Source: Diphasiastrum complanatum
Taxonomy: Eukaryota > Streptophyta > Lycopodiopsida > Lycopodiales > Lycopodiaceae
Reading direction: 5' to 3'
NCBI GenBank assembly: GCA_029204225.1
Contig: CM055100.1
Span: 30,444,149 to 30,508,148, forward strand
DNA: 64,000 bases
Below the pieces are notes generated by a model. That model worked only from the letters and a program-made list of their open reading frames with translations. It was not told where the DNA came from and did not search any database. Positions 52,121-63,304 of this stretch are shown here, in pieces. Position 1 is the stretch's first letter; each line of letters starts with the position of its first letter. Position numbers and translations under genes: made by a program.

Positions 52121-52868
52121 ATCTAGCTTCTAGTAACTCTTGTTGAATCAGTTCGGAGTAATGGGGGTTCCAGCGATAAGGTCGACTCACTTTCGGTTCG
52201 GCACCATCGACTAATGGAATGGTGTGCTGCACTATTTTAGGTGGTATTCCCTTCAGATCCTTGTAGGACCATGCAAAACAATCGCGGTATTCTCGTAGGA
52301 GGTCTCTTAGATTGAATAGTTCTTCAATAGTAAGTTGTTCACCTACATAGACTATCTTCTCATCTTCCCCAGGATCAGCTAGATCTAGAGGTTGGACTTT
52401 TGCAGGACCCTCATACAAACAAAAATTTTCAGATTCGTCATTCGAGTCATGGGCTTGGGTCATAGCAACGATCACATCATCTAAGGTATAGTCTCAAAAG
52501 TATGTTGGTACATCGTGCAAAGGATCAACCGTCGATTCTGAATCATGTCTTAGTTCCTGATTTTGGGATGGAGAAGTGGATGTTGTCGAGACCTTTTTTG
52601 AAACCTTAGATGCAGCATCTATCGATTGAATTTTGGTATTCATGAGTTGTGGACGATCACAGCCCATCTTAGCTTTTCCCTTCAGATTAGCAGGTATTTT
52701 GGAAGTTGGTTTCTTCACTGCCACCATATTGACAAAGCACGAGCAGATAGGAGGATATGTGGGAGAAACCGTCTTCTCAAGGGGATCCCACAACGTGGTG
52801 TCCACACTAGTTATGGCTTCATCTGTTGGATTGTCCCATTGGCTTATCTTGACCTGGTATTGATACAC
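52115..52868 (-). pseudogene. Ty3/gypsy protease-RT linker and RT N-terminus (element 2)
   Basis: 52475-52120 on the minus strand encodes LTIEELFNLRDLLREYRDCF, AWSYKDLKGIPP and YRWNPHYSELIQQELLEARF, the start of the gypsy RT. 52868-52494 is a Ser/Thr-rich linker (ISQWDNPTDEAITSVDTTLW). No aspartic protease motif was found in this copy. Confidence 0.75.
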
Positions 52869-52937
52869 ACTTGTGGGGCGAGGCTCTTTAGAGATCTTAG
52901 CCAGGGATGGGATTTTAGTGTAATTTGCAGATACAAA

Positions 52938-53270
52938 TTACCCCAAAGAAATAAAGACTTTCCCAGCTTTTAACTCCTTATAGACTTTGATATAATGAAG
53001 TTCTATTCTTTTGGAATATGGCATGAGTTTATGAATTGAGAAAACAGGCATTGATTTCTGTAGAACTAAGAAAACCATATTTGATGGTATTATGAACACT
53101 GACTTCTCATTGAAGGGTATGTGCAGGTACTCACAAATGTACCTGAAGAATAAAAAAGTAGAACAAGAAGCCCTTCTGGGTTTTAGGACTGACCTTTCAT
53201 TTAAGGGTATGTGCAGGTACTCGAGAAAGTGCCTGAAGAGCAAGAATCAAAAAGCTTTCTAAGCTTAATG
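52938..53270 (-). pseudogene. Duplicated segment upstream of the pol remnant
   Basis: Two direct copies of a block of about 70 bp (53100-53170 and 53196-53270) share AAGGGTATGTGCAGGTACTC. On the minus strand they encode CEYLHIPFNEKSVF and LEYLHIPLNERSVL. The reading continues SKRIELHYIKVYKELKAGK. No domain recognised. Confidence 0.5.
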
Positions 53271-53273
53271 ACA

Positions 53274-53398
53274 GTTATAAAGAAGGCTCAACCGAGTCTA
53301 TAAAGAAGGCTCAACCGAGTCTATAAAGAAGGCTCAATCGAGTCTATAAAGAAGGCTCAACCGAGTCTATAAAGAAGGCTCAACTGAGTCTATAAAGA
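53274..53398. repeat. 23-bp tandem repeat, about five copies
   Basis: The unit TCTATAAAGAAGGCTCAACC followed by GAG is repeated five times with one or two substitutions (AATCG, AACTG variants). It adjoins the duplicated 70-bp block. Confidence 0.9.
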
Positions 53399-54500
53399 AT
53401 TGAAGAAGGAATCGAAGGACTGATGATCCTTTGCCTCACATTCCACTATGACAGAGGATGGGCAACCTCAAGAAAACAAGCCTAGGAATTGATGAAAATT
53501 ATGCAAGATAAGATGGGCATATAACTCTTTATCCTAGAACGTTTTGCAATTGGGGTGTAAACCTAGCTTGAGAACAAAAATCAAGATGAAAGGCCAAATC
53601 TAAAAATATTAAGCCACCTACCTTCACCTAATCTAATCCACCTCACACACTACTAAGTGAGCCTTATTTCACTTAGACTAAGAGCTTTCATCAAAGACTA
53701 CTCCTAAAACTCAAACACTTTTGCTGATTTGAAATTCCTTTCAATCGTTTTGAAGCGTGCTTTTCTGAGGATAAAAATGGCACTTTCAATGGCCAGGAGG
53801 AGGACGATCAAAGAAATGAATTCTGTGGAAACCTGAGCGCATTTCAAAAAATGAAGTTGAGCGCATTTTCAGAGGAGATCTGGGTGCACGTTTTGAAGAG
53901 ACCTGAGCGCAAACTCTGGATGAGGCCGTAACACATTTCTAGAAAGGGAATCCATCGCACCTCTGTTTCAGAAGTCCAGAATCTATATTCATTTTCAGAA
54001 GAGACCCGAGCCATTTTTGTAGCAGAGATCCGTGGCACTTCTGTTTCAGAAATCTAGATTCTATTCTAGAAAACTAAAGTACAAACTCTGTGGGAAACTC
54101 CATCGCATTCTTATGGAAGCTCAAATTCTGACTAATGCTGTCTGGTAGCCACTACAAATTGCTTGACCATCGCTGACTAAGAGTCACTTTACTCCATACT
54201 CAATCGATTGAGCAATTCCATCCACAAATGAACTTCTACAATGATGTATGCATAGAGTTTTATTCCTTCTCTTTATGAAGAAGATTGCTCTACGATTGTA
54301 TCTGTGAATTCTTTTCCTACGACAGCTCTAACACTGCCCTCGCTAGTTATCGACGTCTTTGGACACAAAGAGTTCAAGAAGTTTTTCAAAATCCACAAGA
54401 AATATAGCTCGGACAACTAGAAATCATGATTAAGATTCTCTGAATTCTGGATTGCTTACGAATCGCTAAGGAGTTGGAAAGGAAAAAAGTCAATTTTGGA
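53399..54500. other. Spacer between gag and pol remnants, no gene supported
   Basis: It contains repeated phrases (GAGACCTGAGCGCA, GAGATCTGGGTGCACG, GAGACCCGAGCC, TCTGTTTCAGAA) at about 50-70-bp spacing in 53830-54060, a degenerate tandem array. No frame of note. Confidence 0.45.
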
Positions 54501-54539
54501 GATATGATTCAAGAGACAATGCCATGCTAATGGGAGATC

Positions 54540-55500
54540 TTGGATGATCCACCATCTACCTCGCACACACTATCCTTCTGGACTCTTTCTCTCACTCTCT
54601 ACCTCTCTCTCATTTGCCGTGTGATTTTGTTGGCATGTGGGACACCAAACATTATCACGCTTAAGAAATTGGTTGACAATAGGTCCTTGTGGTGTGGTAT
54701 TTTTCAATTTTTGTTCAAAATCTTTGGATATCTTATCCATCTGTGCTTGGTGGGCTTTATTCATGGTTTCAAGTTGTTGTAACAACAATTGTGTGGCAAC
54801 ATCGGCAGAGGATCCTTCACCTTGGGCTCTATGGCTTTGGTCAGAGACCATGGCTCGCAAACGTTGGGTTCGTATTCTTCATCGGAGCCTTCATCCTCTT
54901 CGTGGATGGCATCATCCATAGCATCACGTAAGGTAGCATAGGATTCTAGAGGTCTAATGCCAGATAAATTTCGGGAGGCTAGCCATGAACCATATGAGCA
55001 CGGCCTAATCAGGTGCTAAGTGGGCAGGACATTCAATCTTAAGACAAATCATTCGATGCAATCGCGTACCCTCTCATCCTTTCTCATTTTGATCTTACTA
55101 AGCAATAAAAATGGGCTATTTGAATCTCTTAACGAATGAGTCCTTGAGTGAGTCCCACTCATTTTTTTCGTGATGCTCAAAGTTGAAATACCACTCGCAA
55201 GCGGCATCAGTGAGGGTCATACTAAAGAGTCAGAGTTTTTCTTCTGGAGTTGTTTCTCCATAGACTTCACATGCTTCCTCATAAATCTGAAGGTAGCGTG
55301 CTGGGTCGGTAGTACCATCGTATCGTGGCAGATTGAGTCTAGGAGCTCATCGATTATGTTGAATGGCTCATGGTAATGGTACAACAAAGGCTAACGGGTT
55401 GGGGATCCTTTGGCTTCCTGGTGCCTCAGGTGGTACTGGATTCTCTTGAGGTTGGTTTGGATTATTGGCAGCCATGTCGAACTGCTCTTGGAGATTCTAG
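54540..55500 (-). pseudogene. Ty3/gypsy gag (element 2), decayed
   Basis: On the minus strand, with several stops, it reads LNLPRYDGTTDPARYLQIYE, TTPEEKL, FSMTLTDAACEWYFNFE and EWDSLKDSFVKRF, the core of the retrotransposon gag domain. Then 54860-54570 is open: LLLQQLETMNKAHQAQMDKI, a coiled coil, and VWCPTCQQNHTANE, a half zinc knuckle. Gag forms the particle that packages element RNA. Confidence 0.8.
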
Positions 55501-55559
55501 GTTTGGGGATGGCTAATTGATGGTTCTTGATCTCCAAGTGAACTTTCTTCCTCTCTCGA

Positions 55560-56100
55560 GATCTTGTCTAAGTTCACAGCTTAGAAAAGTATCTTGTTTG
55601 GGGATCCAAGAATTCAAACTTTGGGAATGTGAGATTGGGAATGTACAAATGTAAGCTTTAGAAGATGGAATTGGGGAATGAGATCTGGGGGGGAATTGAT
55701 CCTAGAATTTGGGTGTTGGGATTTGGAGAATGCAGATCTGGGATTTGTAACAAGTCTCAAGACATGTGGATTTGGGGATTGTCAAAGAGTGAATGAGGGA
55801 AGCGAATCTGGGGATTTAAGATGGGAATGGGGAACGTGAATATGGGAATTTGGAGATTTGGAAATTGTAGGGATTCACAAAAGGTCTTGCAGATTTGGGA
55901 TCCCAAAATGGGAAGGCAATTCTAGGAATGTAGCTGGGTGAAAACAAAAAGTGTGATGGTTGGAGATAGGTTGAGATTTTTGGATCTTTTCTTTGGCCAG
56001 TGATAAAGGGTGGATGAATGTAGGTTATACCCAAGGGGGGAGTCAAGATACCAAATTTTGGAGTCCTGGGGTGATTTTGGGATTATAGGAAGCTGGGAGT
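55560..56100 (-). other. G-rich leader of gypsy element 2
   Basis: The plus strand is rich in TTTGGGGAT and GGGAATG words. No coding region is supported; the computed frame at 55922-56377 is a by-product. Confidence 0.4.
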
Positions 56101-57150
56101 GAAAAAAGTCCAAATCTATGGATCCTTTGGGAGGTATGGCTCGCCCGTCTGGGGATGTCAAAACATGTATTAGATCTCTCAGATCTAAAAGAGGCGAGTC
56201 AAAATATCCAAAATTGAAGTCTGTAGACCAAAAATAGTAAATTTTGGGTTTTCTCTGTTTCTGGCCAATCCTGTGGGTATCTTGATTCTCCTGAATCAAA
56301 TTAGCTTCTTCACAAATAGAGGATGCCACATGCAAATAAGAGAACCAAGACCTTGAGGGGACAATGAGATATGACACTCACAAAAAGTCTATCAGATTGG
56401 GGTTTCCAAAAAGTCAAAAATCAGGAATTTCACATTTTTCAATGCAACATGATGGGTACTTGGGCTCTTGGCTCGCCCTCTGGAAAATGTACTAAACTCA
56501 ATGAGATCTATCAATGGTGAAAGAGGCGAGCCAACATATCCAAAAGTGAGGAATATAGGCCAAAAATAACAAATATTAAATTTTTTGACTTTTTGGCTGA
56601 TTCTTTGGGTGTCTTCCTAACTCAACTCAAGTTCTTCTTGAGTGGGGAATGCAACCTGCAAACAAGAGAACCAAGAGCTTGAGAGAGCAGTGAGATATGA
56701 CACTTTGGGATTTATCAATTCTTGAATCCCAGTTGGCAGGTTGTTTAATGCCAAAATCAGGATTTTTACACGTTTCAATGTAGCTTGATGAGTACTTGGG
56801 CTCTTGGCTCACCCTCTGGACAGTGTACTAAACTCAATGAGATCTAAGATGGGTTTTTACTGAGGCTGTAGAGGCAAATTTCTCAAAAACTTTGGAGTCA
56901 GATATCTCGGGAATGGTGCAAGCTCTTGGCTCGCCCTTTTGATACAGTCTTCAGCAAGTAATTGTCTCTCTAATTTGAGCTAGGCGAGCCAAGCTGAGCA
57001 GATTTGGAGCTCCGGGGAACCAAAACAGGTCCAGGGTGTTTTTTCTAAGTAAAATCTTCAGATTACTATTCTGGCTCGCCCCTTTGATGGATGGTAGCTC
57101 AAAGTCTGTTTTATCTTCAGTTAAGAGGGTAAGGCAAGTTGACAAGATTT
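56100..57150 (-). repeat. Leader tandem repeats with GGCTCGCC/GGCGAGCC pairs
   Basis: Two units of about 330 bp plus partial ones. Each starts at GGCTCGCC (56138, 56470, 56806 variant, 56928, 57073) and is followed about 50-55 bp later by GGCGAGCC or a close variant (56193, 56525, 56983, about 57132). The shared sequence after each includes CAAAATATCCAAAA, TAGGCCAAAAAT, AACAAGAGAACCAAGA and TGAGATATGACACT. The pairs can form 8-bp stems. Confidence 0.75.
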
Positions 57151-57457
57151 AGGCCTCCAAACATCAGTTGGGGATTCAAGAACCTGTTTGGCAGTCTTGT
57201 GAAATTGCCACAGTTAGATCTGGGGAGGCAGATTGATGATGGTTTAAAAGTTAGTTTGAAGGCTATTTTTTTGCACTGTCTTGTGGGGGAATGATAGTTT
57301 CATGATAGTTCTTCACATACATATGCTCAAAACACCCAAACCACAAGCATAATAGTCATAAAAAAATTTGCAAAGTAACCACTAAAAACTAGTGACCAGT
57401 CCCTACCACAAAACAAGTAGGGAAAAAAAAATGGAAAACAACAAAAGTTAGCAAGCA

Positions 57458-57476
57458 TTTGGCTCCCCGACAATGA
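57458..57476 (-). promoter_or_regulatory. Gypsy primer-binding region
   Basis: On the minus strand TCATTGTCGGGGAGCCAAA directly follows the AACA end of the LTR. TTGTCGGGGA is the usual primer-site wording of many plant Tat/Athila-like gypsy elements. Confidence 0.7.
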
Positions 57477-58576
57477 TGTTGTTCACAGATTCACTGAATC
57501 TGTGAACACGTTTCTTTTTATCTCTTTCTTCTTCTTGGATTACTTTACTTCTGTTGTTACGATTCTTTGTGGCTCTTCTTCTTATTAGAACTGTTACAGA
57601 GCAGAAGCATTACTCAGGTTTAAACATGTATTTCCAGCCTGTCAGTGGGCAACTCAAATCCGATACTCAGCTACATACGTAACCGGACAAAGCTCAAGAA
57701 GATCAACGTTCAATACAGAGAGCAATCCTACCACTAACTACTAAATCAGAAAACAATCAAGAACCAAATTAACTACTGAAACAAGAAACAAGATTCAAGA
57801 AACTAGATTCCTAACATCATTTTGACAATCTAAGAATCAAGAAACACTCATCACTTGATGCTTAGACTACTCAAAAACAATCAAAAAACTGGGTTGTAAG
57901 GGAGTATGCAAGATCTATACCACAAACCAACCTATCTAGTTTACTTGAATGTTGATTACTACAAGATTCCACAAACAAGAACTGAATGCTAATCCACAAC
58001 TAAGCAAGAAACAAGAAACAAGAACCTAGTTAATCCACAATGCAAAGGAATCAAGCATGCTCATAGAAATCTCACTCAAGAGCATTGCCATGAACAGGGA
58101 GCTAAGCTATCATCAAGAACTCGTGGAGGATCCTCTTTATTTGCTCATGAGAACTTGACAATACAATCAAAAGCTCCCTCACAAGAGAGGGGGGCCCTTA
58201 AATAAGCAAGAAGGCTGCCCATGTGGAGCCCATGTGGCAATTCCACTAAATTAGAATTACATGTGGAATTTGTCCTTCCACTAAAGGTCACCATCAAAAG
58301 GTGGCTCACTCTAACTAATTTAAGGGGGGTCTACCTTTATTTACAATGCCTAGGAAACATTACTAGCTCCTACATGGTCATTCCTTCTTTGGGATACACC
58401 ATGTAGGCTCACATAGTTAACTCATTGTCTTCCTAGCTACTATTTCCTCGGCTCTCATGCTCAGCCCTCAGCTTCTTCTGCTCTCTTCCTTCTGAGACCT
58501 CCTCGGTCATGGGTGAGAGATAACTTGTGTCTTCAGCTTGGCTCGGCACTTGGAGATTCCCTAGAATCTGCTAACA
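57477..58576 (-). repeat. Gypsy LTR, 1.1 kb, apparently shared by two elements
   Basis: On the minus strand it starts TGTTAGCAGATTCTAGG after a purine-rich AGGGGTGGATAA, and ends GTGAACAACA before the primer-binding region, giving TGTT...AACA ends. It carries a perfect 12-bp hairpin near its end (57481-57507, GTTCACAGATTC-ACT-GAATCTGTGAAC). It is 3' to the 58.8-64 kb element and 5' to the gag at 54.5-55.5 kb. No second copy is in the window for dating. Confidence 0.75.
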
Positions 58577-58807
58577 TTATCCACCCCTAATCTGTTGCAG
58601 GACCCACTGCAACACCGGTGATGTCTTCCGCTTGGCACTTGGAAAAGTGTGGATTTTTGTTCGCTTCCATAAAACCAGGTGCTTATTATCCGCAAAATTT
58701 ATTCGTCAAAATTGGAAGTCTCCCAATTGGCCGCTACATACCAGCCCTCTTGAGCACTTCTTGTGAATCATGCTCGTCTTGTCGTCGTGCAGTCTGCTTT
58801 CGCTCGC

Positions 58808-59490
58808 TCATCTTCCAGCCCAGGGCTTCAAAAACTTGGAAGCGGAGCTTACTTCTCTTGTTTTTTCTACGAAGCCCATTTCCTGCCAGTCTTCCACCAT
58901 GGTCACATAGCATGACGACATGAAGGCCGCTCTGTAGTATAGCCTAGCCATCATCTCATGGTCTTCTTTTGACTGGAGGGCCGTATTTGGATTGATCCTA
59001 ATTGGATCCAAGCCTCGATCCCAAAAACATTCTTGCTGCATCAGAAAGGCCATGGATCTGCAATACTCAGCACTTTCCTGCACACAAAGATTGGCACTTG
59101 ATTTGTATTTATGCCTGAAGTCGAGTAACTGCAGCCTCAGATCATCCGGGGAGGTTTTGTCTGAGATTCCCGGAATGATTGGCCAGTTTACTAACTCCAC
59201 TCGGGGCTTTTCTACCGGCCATGGGTTTCTGCGTTTGAGTGGTTTTATGCCGGTGCTTTCAAATATTCTTGAAGCCGCCTGTTATCTTTCAGGACTTTAG
59301 TTCGCCATTCTGGCTGCAGTTGTAGCATGGCAATGATCTCGGCCCTGATGGAGTATTGGCTTTGATCAATGTCTTCTTTGCCTCCCCTCATGCGTGACAC
59401 TACCCCTCAGCATTCGAGAATTTGTGATATGAGGTATTCTGCCGGCGATATTGGGTTTGAAAGTTTCAGTGATGGCGCTCATAAGGGAGT
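58808..59490 (-). pseudogene. Extra ORF between gypsy integrase and 3' LTR
   Basis: Minus-strand frame 59200-58808 (130 codons): SPDDLRLQLLDFRHKYKSSA, CVQESAEYCRSMAFLMQQEC, FWDRGLDPIRINP and YYRAAFMSSCYVTMVEDWQE. An upstream in-sense piece reads YSIRAEIIAMLQLQPEWRTK (about 59380-59260) with a stop between. No known domain was recognised. Its position, in sense between pol and the LTR, is where some plant gypsy lineages keep an additional ORF. Confidence 0.5.
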
Positions 59491-59727
59491 GATAACGATG
59501 GTGGTTGGTAGACTGTAGAGATGGTGGTCGATCACTGAAGGATTGAACAGTTGAGCGCCAGGATCGGACACAATAGCAAGAAGATCGCCGCAGATCATCG
59601 CCAAAAAATGCTTGAGCTCGCACTTCGCTGAGGTGCGAATGGCTTCGGGGTGAGGGCATTTATTACCGCCGTCGTCTGGTTGCAAGGGAGATGGGACGTG
59701 CCGGTTCATGAAATTCGAATGTATGTC

Positions 59728-60115
59728 CTCCGGTCGAGATTTGAAATGACTGCTTCGGTCGAGATTTGACAGAACCGCTTCGATCGAGATTTGACAGAAC
59801 CGCTCCGGTCGAGATCTGACAGGGAAGCTTTGGTCGAGATCCGACAAAACCGCTTCGGTCGAGATTTGACAGAACTGCTCCGGTTGAGATCTGACAGAAC
59901 TGCTCCGATCGAGATTCTGAACACTTCGGTTGAGATGTGAGTGGAGTGCTCCGGTTGAGATTTGAGTGGAGTGCTCCGGTTGAGATTTGAAGGAGCACTT
60001 CGGTTGAGATTTGAGCGGAGTGCTCCGGTTGAGATTTGATAGGAGCACTTCGGTTGAGATTTGAGCGGAGTGCTCCGGTTGAGATTTGACAAGAGCACTT
60101 TGGTTGAGATTTGAG
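59728..60115 (-). repeat. 25-bp minisatellite, about 15 copies, open in three frames
   Basis: The unit GAGATTTGACAGAACCGCTT plus five more bases (CGGTC/CGGTT) recurs about 15 times, with one 21-bp and one 24-bp unit. As 25 is not a multiple of three, each minus-strand frame cycles through NLNRS, KSQPE and QISTE words. Long frames are open across it (60153-59479, 60584-59706, 59998-59663). Confidence 0.85.
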
Positions 60116-60531
60116 AAAACCTCATGATGAATAAATGGATCTGTTTGATGCAAGTGAAGAACTTCAAAGAAATATGATTGTGGCTCAGAGGAGAAGTTCT
60201 TATGAAAAAGGTGTATCTCCAGGAATGTTGGTTATCCTGAGATACCAGTGAGACAGAGGTGAGGTGGCAGAAGTGTGAGAATGATTTTCTAATGTGTAGC
60301 CTATCAGTTGTCGATCTAGAACATCCATGACCCATGAGTATGAACAGAAGAAAAAGAAGAAGAAAAAAAAAAGGAAAATGCATAGACTGTACATAAGTAA
60401 TGATATTAAGTATAAACAAGGAACGAGGTGAACAATAGGCATAAAAAAACAAGATGTACAAGGAAAGGAATAAAATAACATTAAAATAATAGGCTTTTTT
60501 TTTTTTCTTTTTTTTTTCAAGAGCAAAGATC
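60116..60531 (-). other. Spacer between minisatellite and integrase
   Basis: Includes a poly(A)/poly(T)-rich stretch at 60350-60375 and 60490-60520. No domain seen. Confidence 0.4.
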
Positions 60532-62121
60532 CTAAATTGGGTCAACAAAGAACAACTCTTCGTAGTACCGCCGTAGACGACCACCGTTTACGACAGTGTC
60601 TAGGAGTGTCTTGTCAAGTGTTTGTAACTGGACTGCACCATTAGGAAATATTTTGTTAATAACATATGTCCCCTCACTTCTGAACTTCAATTTGTCGGGG
60701 TGCTTCTTTGATGTATAAAGAAGCACCTGGTCACCTAAGTGTAGATCTTTATTGCACAGGTGACGGTCATGTCAGGCCTTTTGGCATCGTGTGTTAACTA
60801 GTTGTGCGTGATAAGATATTAGTCTTGTCTCGCATAACTGGGCTAACGTAAATAGTCTGGTTTTGACTTGTTGTTCTATTGAAGCCTTTTCACAGAGATC
60901 TGTTGAAAAAGCTTCCGTAACTCTTAGCGAAGGTACTAAAAATTCTACGGGCATTACCGCCTCTTGACCATATACTAAGTGAAAAGGGGTAACCTACCTA
61001 GTGGCTTTCTTCGGGGTGGTGCGGTAAGCCCAGATAGCTGAGAAAAGTTTTGTTTCCCAATCAAAGTGACTGGTTTCAACTATCTTGGTCAAAATTTTAC
61101 ATATTGTCTTGTTAGTTGATTCAGCCTAGCCATTACACCTAGGATAGTACGGTGTACTTTTTCTGTGAACGACAAGGTAATGACGTAGGAGATTATCAAC
61201 GACAGCATTTAAAAAATGCATGACGCGATCACTAACAAGCTCTATGGGACAGCCAAAACGGGTAATAATGTTTTTGTAGAGAAAACGTGCAACTGTTTTT
61301 GCGTTGGCATCCTTCGTTGCTCGAGCCTCCACCCACTTAGTGGCGTAATCTGTGGCTATGAGGATGTATCAAGCTTGGGTATGTTTTGTTGCTGGACTGA
61401 TTGGTCCAACAAAGTCAATCCCCCACTTATGGAAGGCTTCGCCTTCTATAATGGGAGTCAATGGTGTGAAGTCTGCTTTGGTATTTTTCTTTGCTCGTTG
61501 ACAGACATCACATGTTTTAATGACAGTAAACGTGTCTTTAAACAAAGATGGCCACCACAATCTTGCTCGAAGGATAATCTTCGTTGTGGCTTCAGCAGAA
61601 AAGTGGCCACCTCCAATGCCCTCATGAGCTTGAGATATTATCGGTCGTATCTCAGATTCATAAGCACATCGTCGAATAATGTCGTCAACGCCCCTTTTGT
61701 AAAGTTGTCTTGCAATTAACTGAAAGGGCGTTGCTTTTATTAAAAAATTTCTTTTTTCCGTTGTAGTCAAGCCTTCTTTTAGTCGGCCTGTTGTGAGGAA
61801 CTGAGTGATCTCCTTAGCCCATAAGGGTGTAGCATCGATCTGAAAAAAGGCAAGTGTAAAGTCTTTGAACTTCTGTGGAAGATCGAAAGGTAGGTCCACA
61901 AAATGTTCTAGGACTTTAGGAATCAGTTGAGTTGATGCTTTATTAGACGTGGAAGCTTTGTCGGACGGTTTGTTGTCTGTCCCCTCTAACAAGGGCTTGA
62001 TTGGTTGTTTAAGCTTCGCACGCATCTGTTTTTGACGCTCGGTTAATTTTGTATCAATAATTTTATTTTTTTGTAACTGAGGTTTTTGTGGTTTTTGAAC
62101 CCGGTGGTGTTGTGGCCTCAC
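60532..62121 (-). pseudogene. Ty3/gypsy integrase, nearly complete (element 1)
   Basis: On the minus strand: a Lys-rich lead-in, DLPFDLPQKFKDF, YKRGVDDIIRRCAYESEIRP, the zinc-binding domain HEGIGGGHFSAEATTK with CDVCQRAKKN, then the core WGIDFVGPISPATKH, KDANAKTVARFLYKNIITRF, LVSDRVMHFLN and PRCNG (the first two D residues present). After one stop an E-context and a SAIWAYRTTPKKATR-like region follow, then YGQEAVMPVEFLVPS, and a C-terminal segment DKLKFRSEGTYVINKIFPNG ending VNGGRLRRYYEELF (60726-60532). There are stops near 61370, 61125 and 60770. Directly upstream lies a Ser/Thr linker, not RT or RNase H. Confidence 0.88.
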
Positions 62122-62890
62122 TTACCATATCGTCGTCGATTGTATCCCAAACTTCGTCGGGATACACGTCCCAAGTATATACTTTGGGTTTGGGCTTGTA
62201 TGCTTGTATGTTTGGTACTTTGGATGTTAGTTGGACATGAGCCAATGGTCCTGGTGACTTGATCTCCTTAGGAATGACTTTGGACGAATAACGTTGAGCA
62301 TCTAGATAGAGGAGTACATGATCATCCGTCATTTCGACATCATCCATGTAAAAAATACCTTCTTCCGAAACATGGACAGTAGAGACACTAGGTTCTCCTG
62401 GGCACCAAGCTATAGGAATGGGGTCTATCATCATAAGCGGGATGATGGGTGTGTCAATGTCTGTAGAAGATGGGAGAATATCCACATCTTCTGCAACCGT
62501 TTCGATACGACATCGATTGGAATCCGCACAGTCCACGGGGGCTAGTGCATGACCCCAATTGATTATGTCTGTGGTTCGTGTATAGTGGCCTTTTGGTTGG
62601 ATCGGGACACTATCTGATTCATCATATGTTGTAGATGACCAATCATCGTATACCTTGGTGGGCTTGACATGGCAATTTGAGTCAACATTTTGCTGTTCTT
62701 CCAGTCTTGGACAACACCTGCCATCTGGAGCCAGGGTGTACCAAGAAGAAGTTTATACGTATTGGCATCTTCTGGTAGGTCTAAGATGACACAATCGATG
62801 ATAAACTTGACACCTGCTATTCAAACTTTTATATTTGATAAATGACCAGCAGGGTCAGTAACTTGTTGATCAGCCATACGAAGTTTATAT
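62063..62890 (-). pseudogene. Linker region between protease and integrase (element 1)
   Basis: The minus-strand frame 62536-62063 is open for 157 codons (IPLMMIDPIPIAWCPGEPSV, YMDDVEMTDDHVLLYLDAQR, VYTWDVYPDEVWDTIDDDM). The YMDD string here is a chance match in an acidic linker, not an RT motif, since no fingers or GxPQG-type context surrounds it. Upstream, 62890-62537 continues with stops. Confidence 0.6.
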
Positions 62891-63303
62891 CATGGTTGAT
62901 CGAGGGTATTGAAGCCCCATGACTTTGCCAATGACAAACCCATTATATTAACGCCTGGTCCGCTATCGAGGATAGCAGATACAGCGGGGTAATCTTTATA
63001 GGACAAAGGTAGTGTGATGTTATTCCCCTTGGCAACACCTATATTCATCAGATTCATAAGAATCTGAGGAATTTCAGAAATCTCTTCTAGTTTTCGCTGT
63101 TCATCAGGAATAGGAGGCAGTTGAAAACTACGATGAATATAGCATTGAAGCCCGATGAAGGATTTGATAGCACTATGGAACGGCATGGTGAGTTGAGCTT
63201 GCAGGAGGTCAGCAAATACTTCAAGTCCCTGTAGGGATTGCTCCTTTCCGAGGATAAGAGCTGATAACGGACTTTCCGTATGTTCTTCCTCGCAAAAATT
63301 CAT
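62890..63303 (-). pseudogene. Ty3/gypsy aspartic protease (element 1)
   Basis: An open minus-strand frame of 137 codons. The retropepsin active site reads AILDSGPGVNIMGLSLAKSW, with an acidic upstream segment (IPQILMNLMNIGVAKGNNIT) and the beta-strand LPLSYKDYPAVS. The usual DxGA/S is DSGP here. It matures Gag-Pol. It runs on directly from the zinc-knuckle frame. Confidence 0.75.
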
Positions 63304-63304
63304 C

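Noticed and set aside
55922-56377. 151-codon minus-strand frame in the gypsy leader
   Set aside because: It sits in tandem-repeat leader sequence between primer site and gag, has no domain, and is not preserved in the next repeat unit.
59479-60153. 224-codon frame over the minisatellite as a host gene
   Set aside because: It consists mostly of the 25-bp repeat, and all three frames are open. It was kept only as a repeat observation.
62326-62346. YMDD string resembling the RT catalytic motif
   Set aside because: It lies in an acidic linker without RT motif A or B nearby, and the neighbouring domains are protease and integrase.
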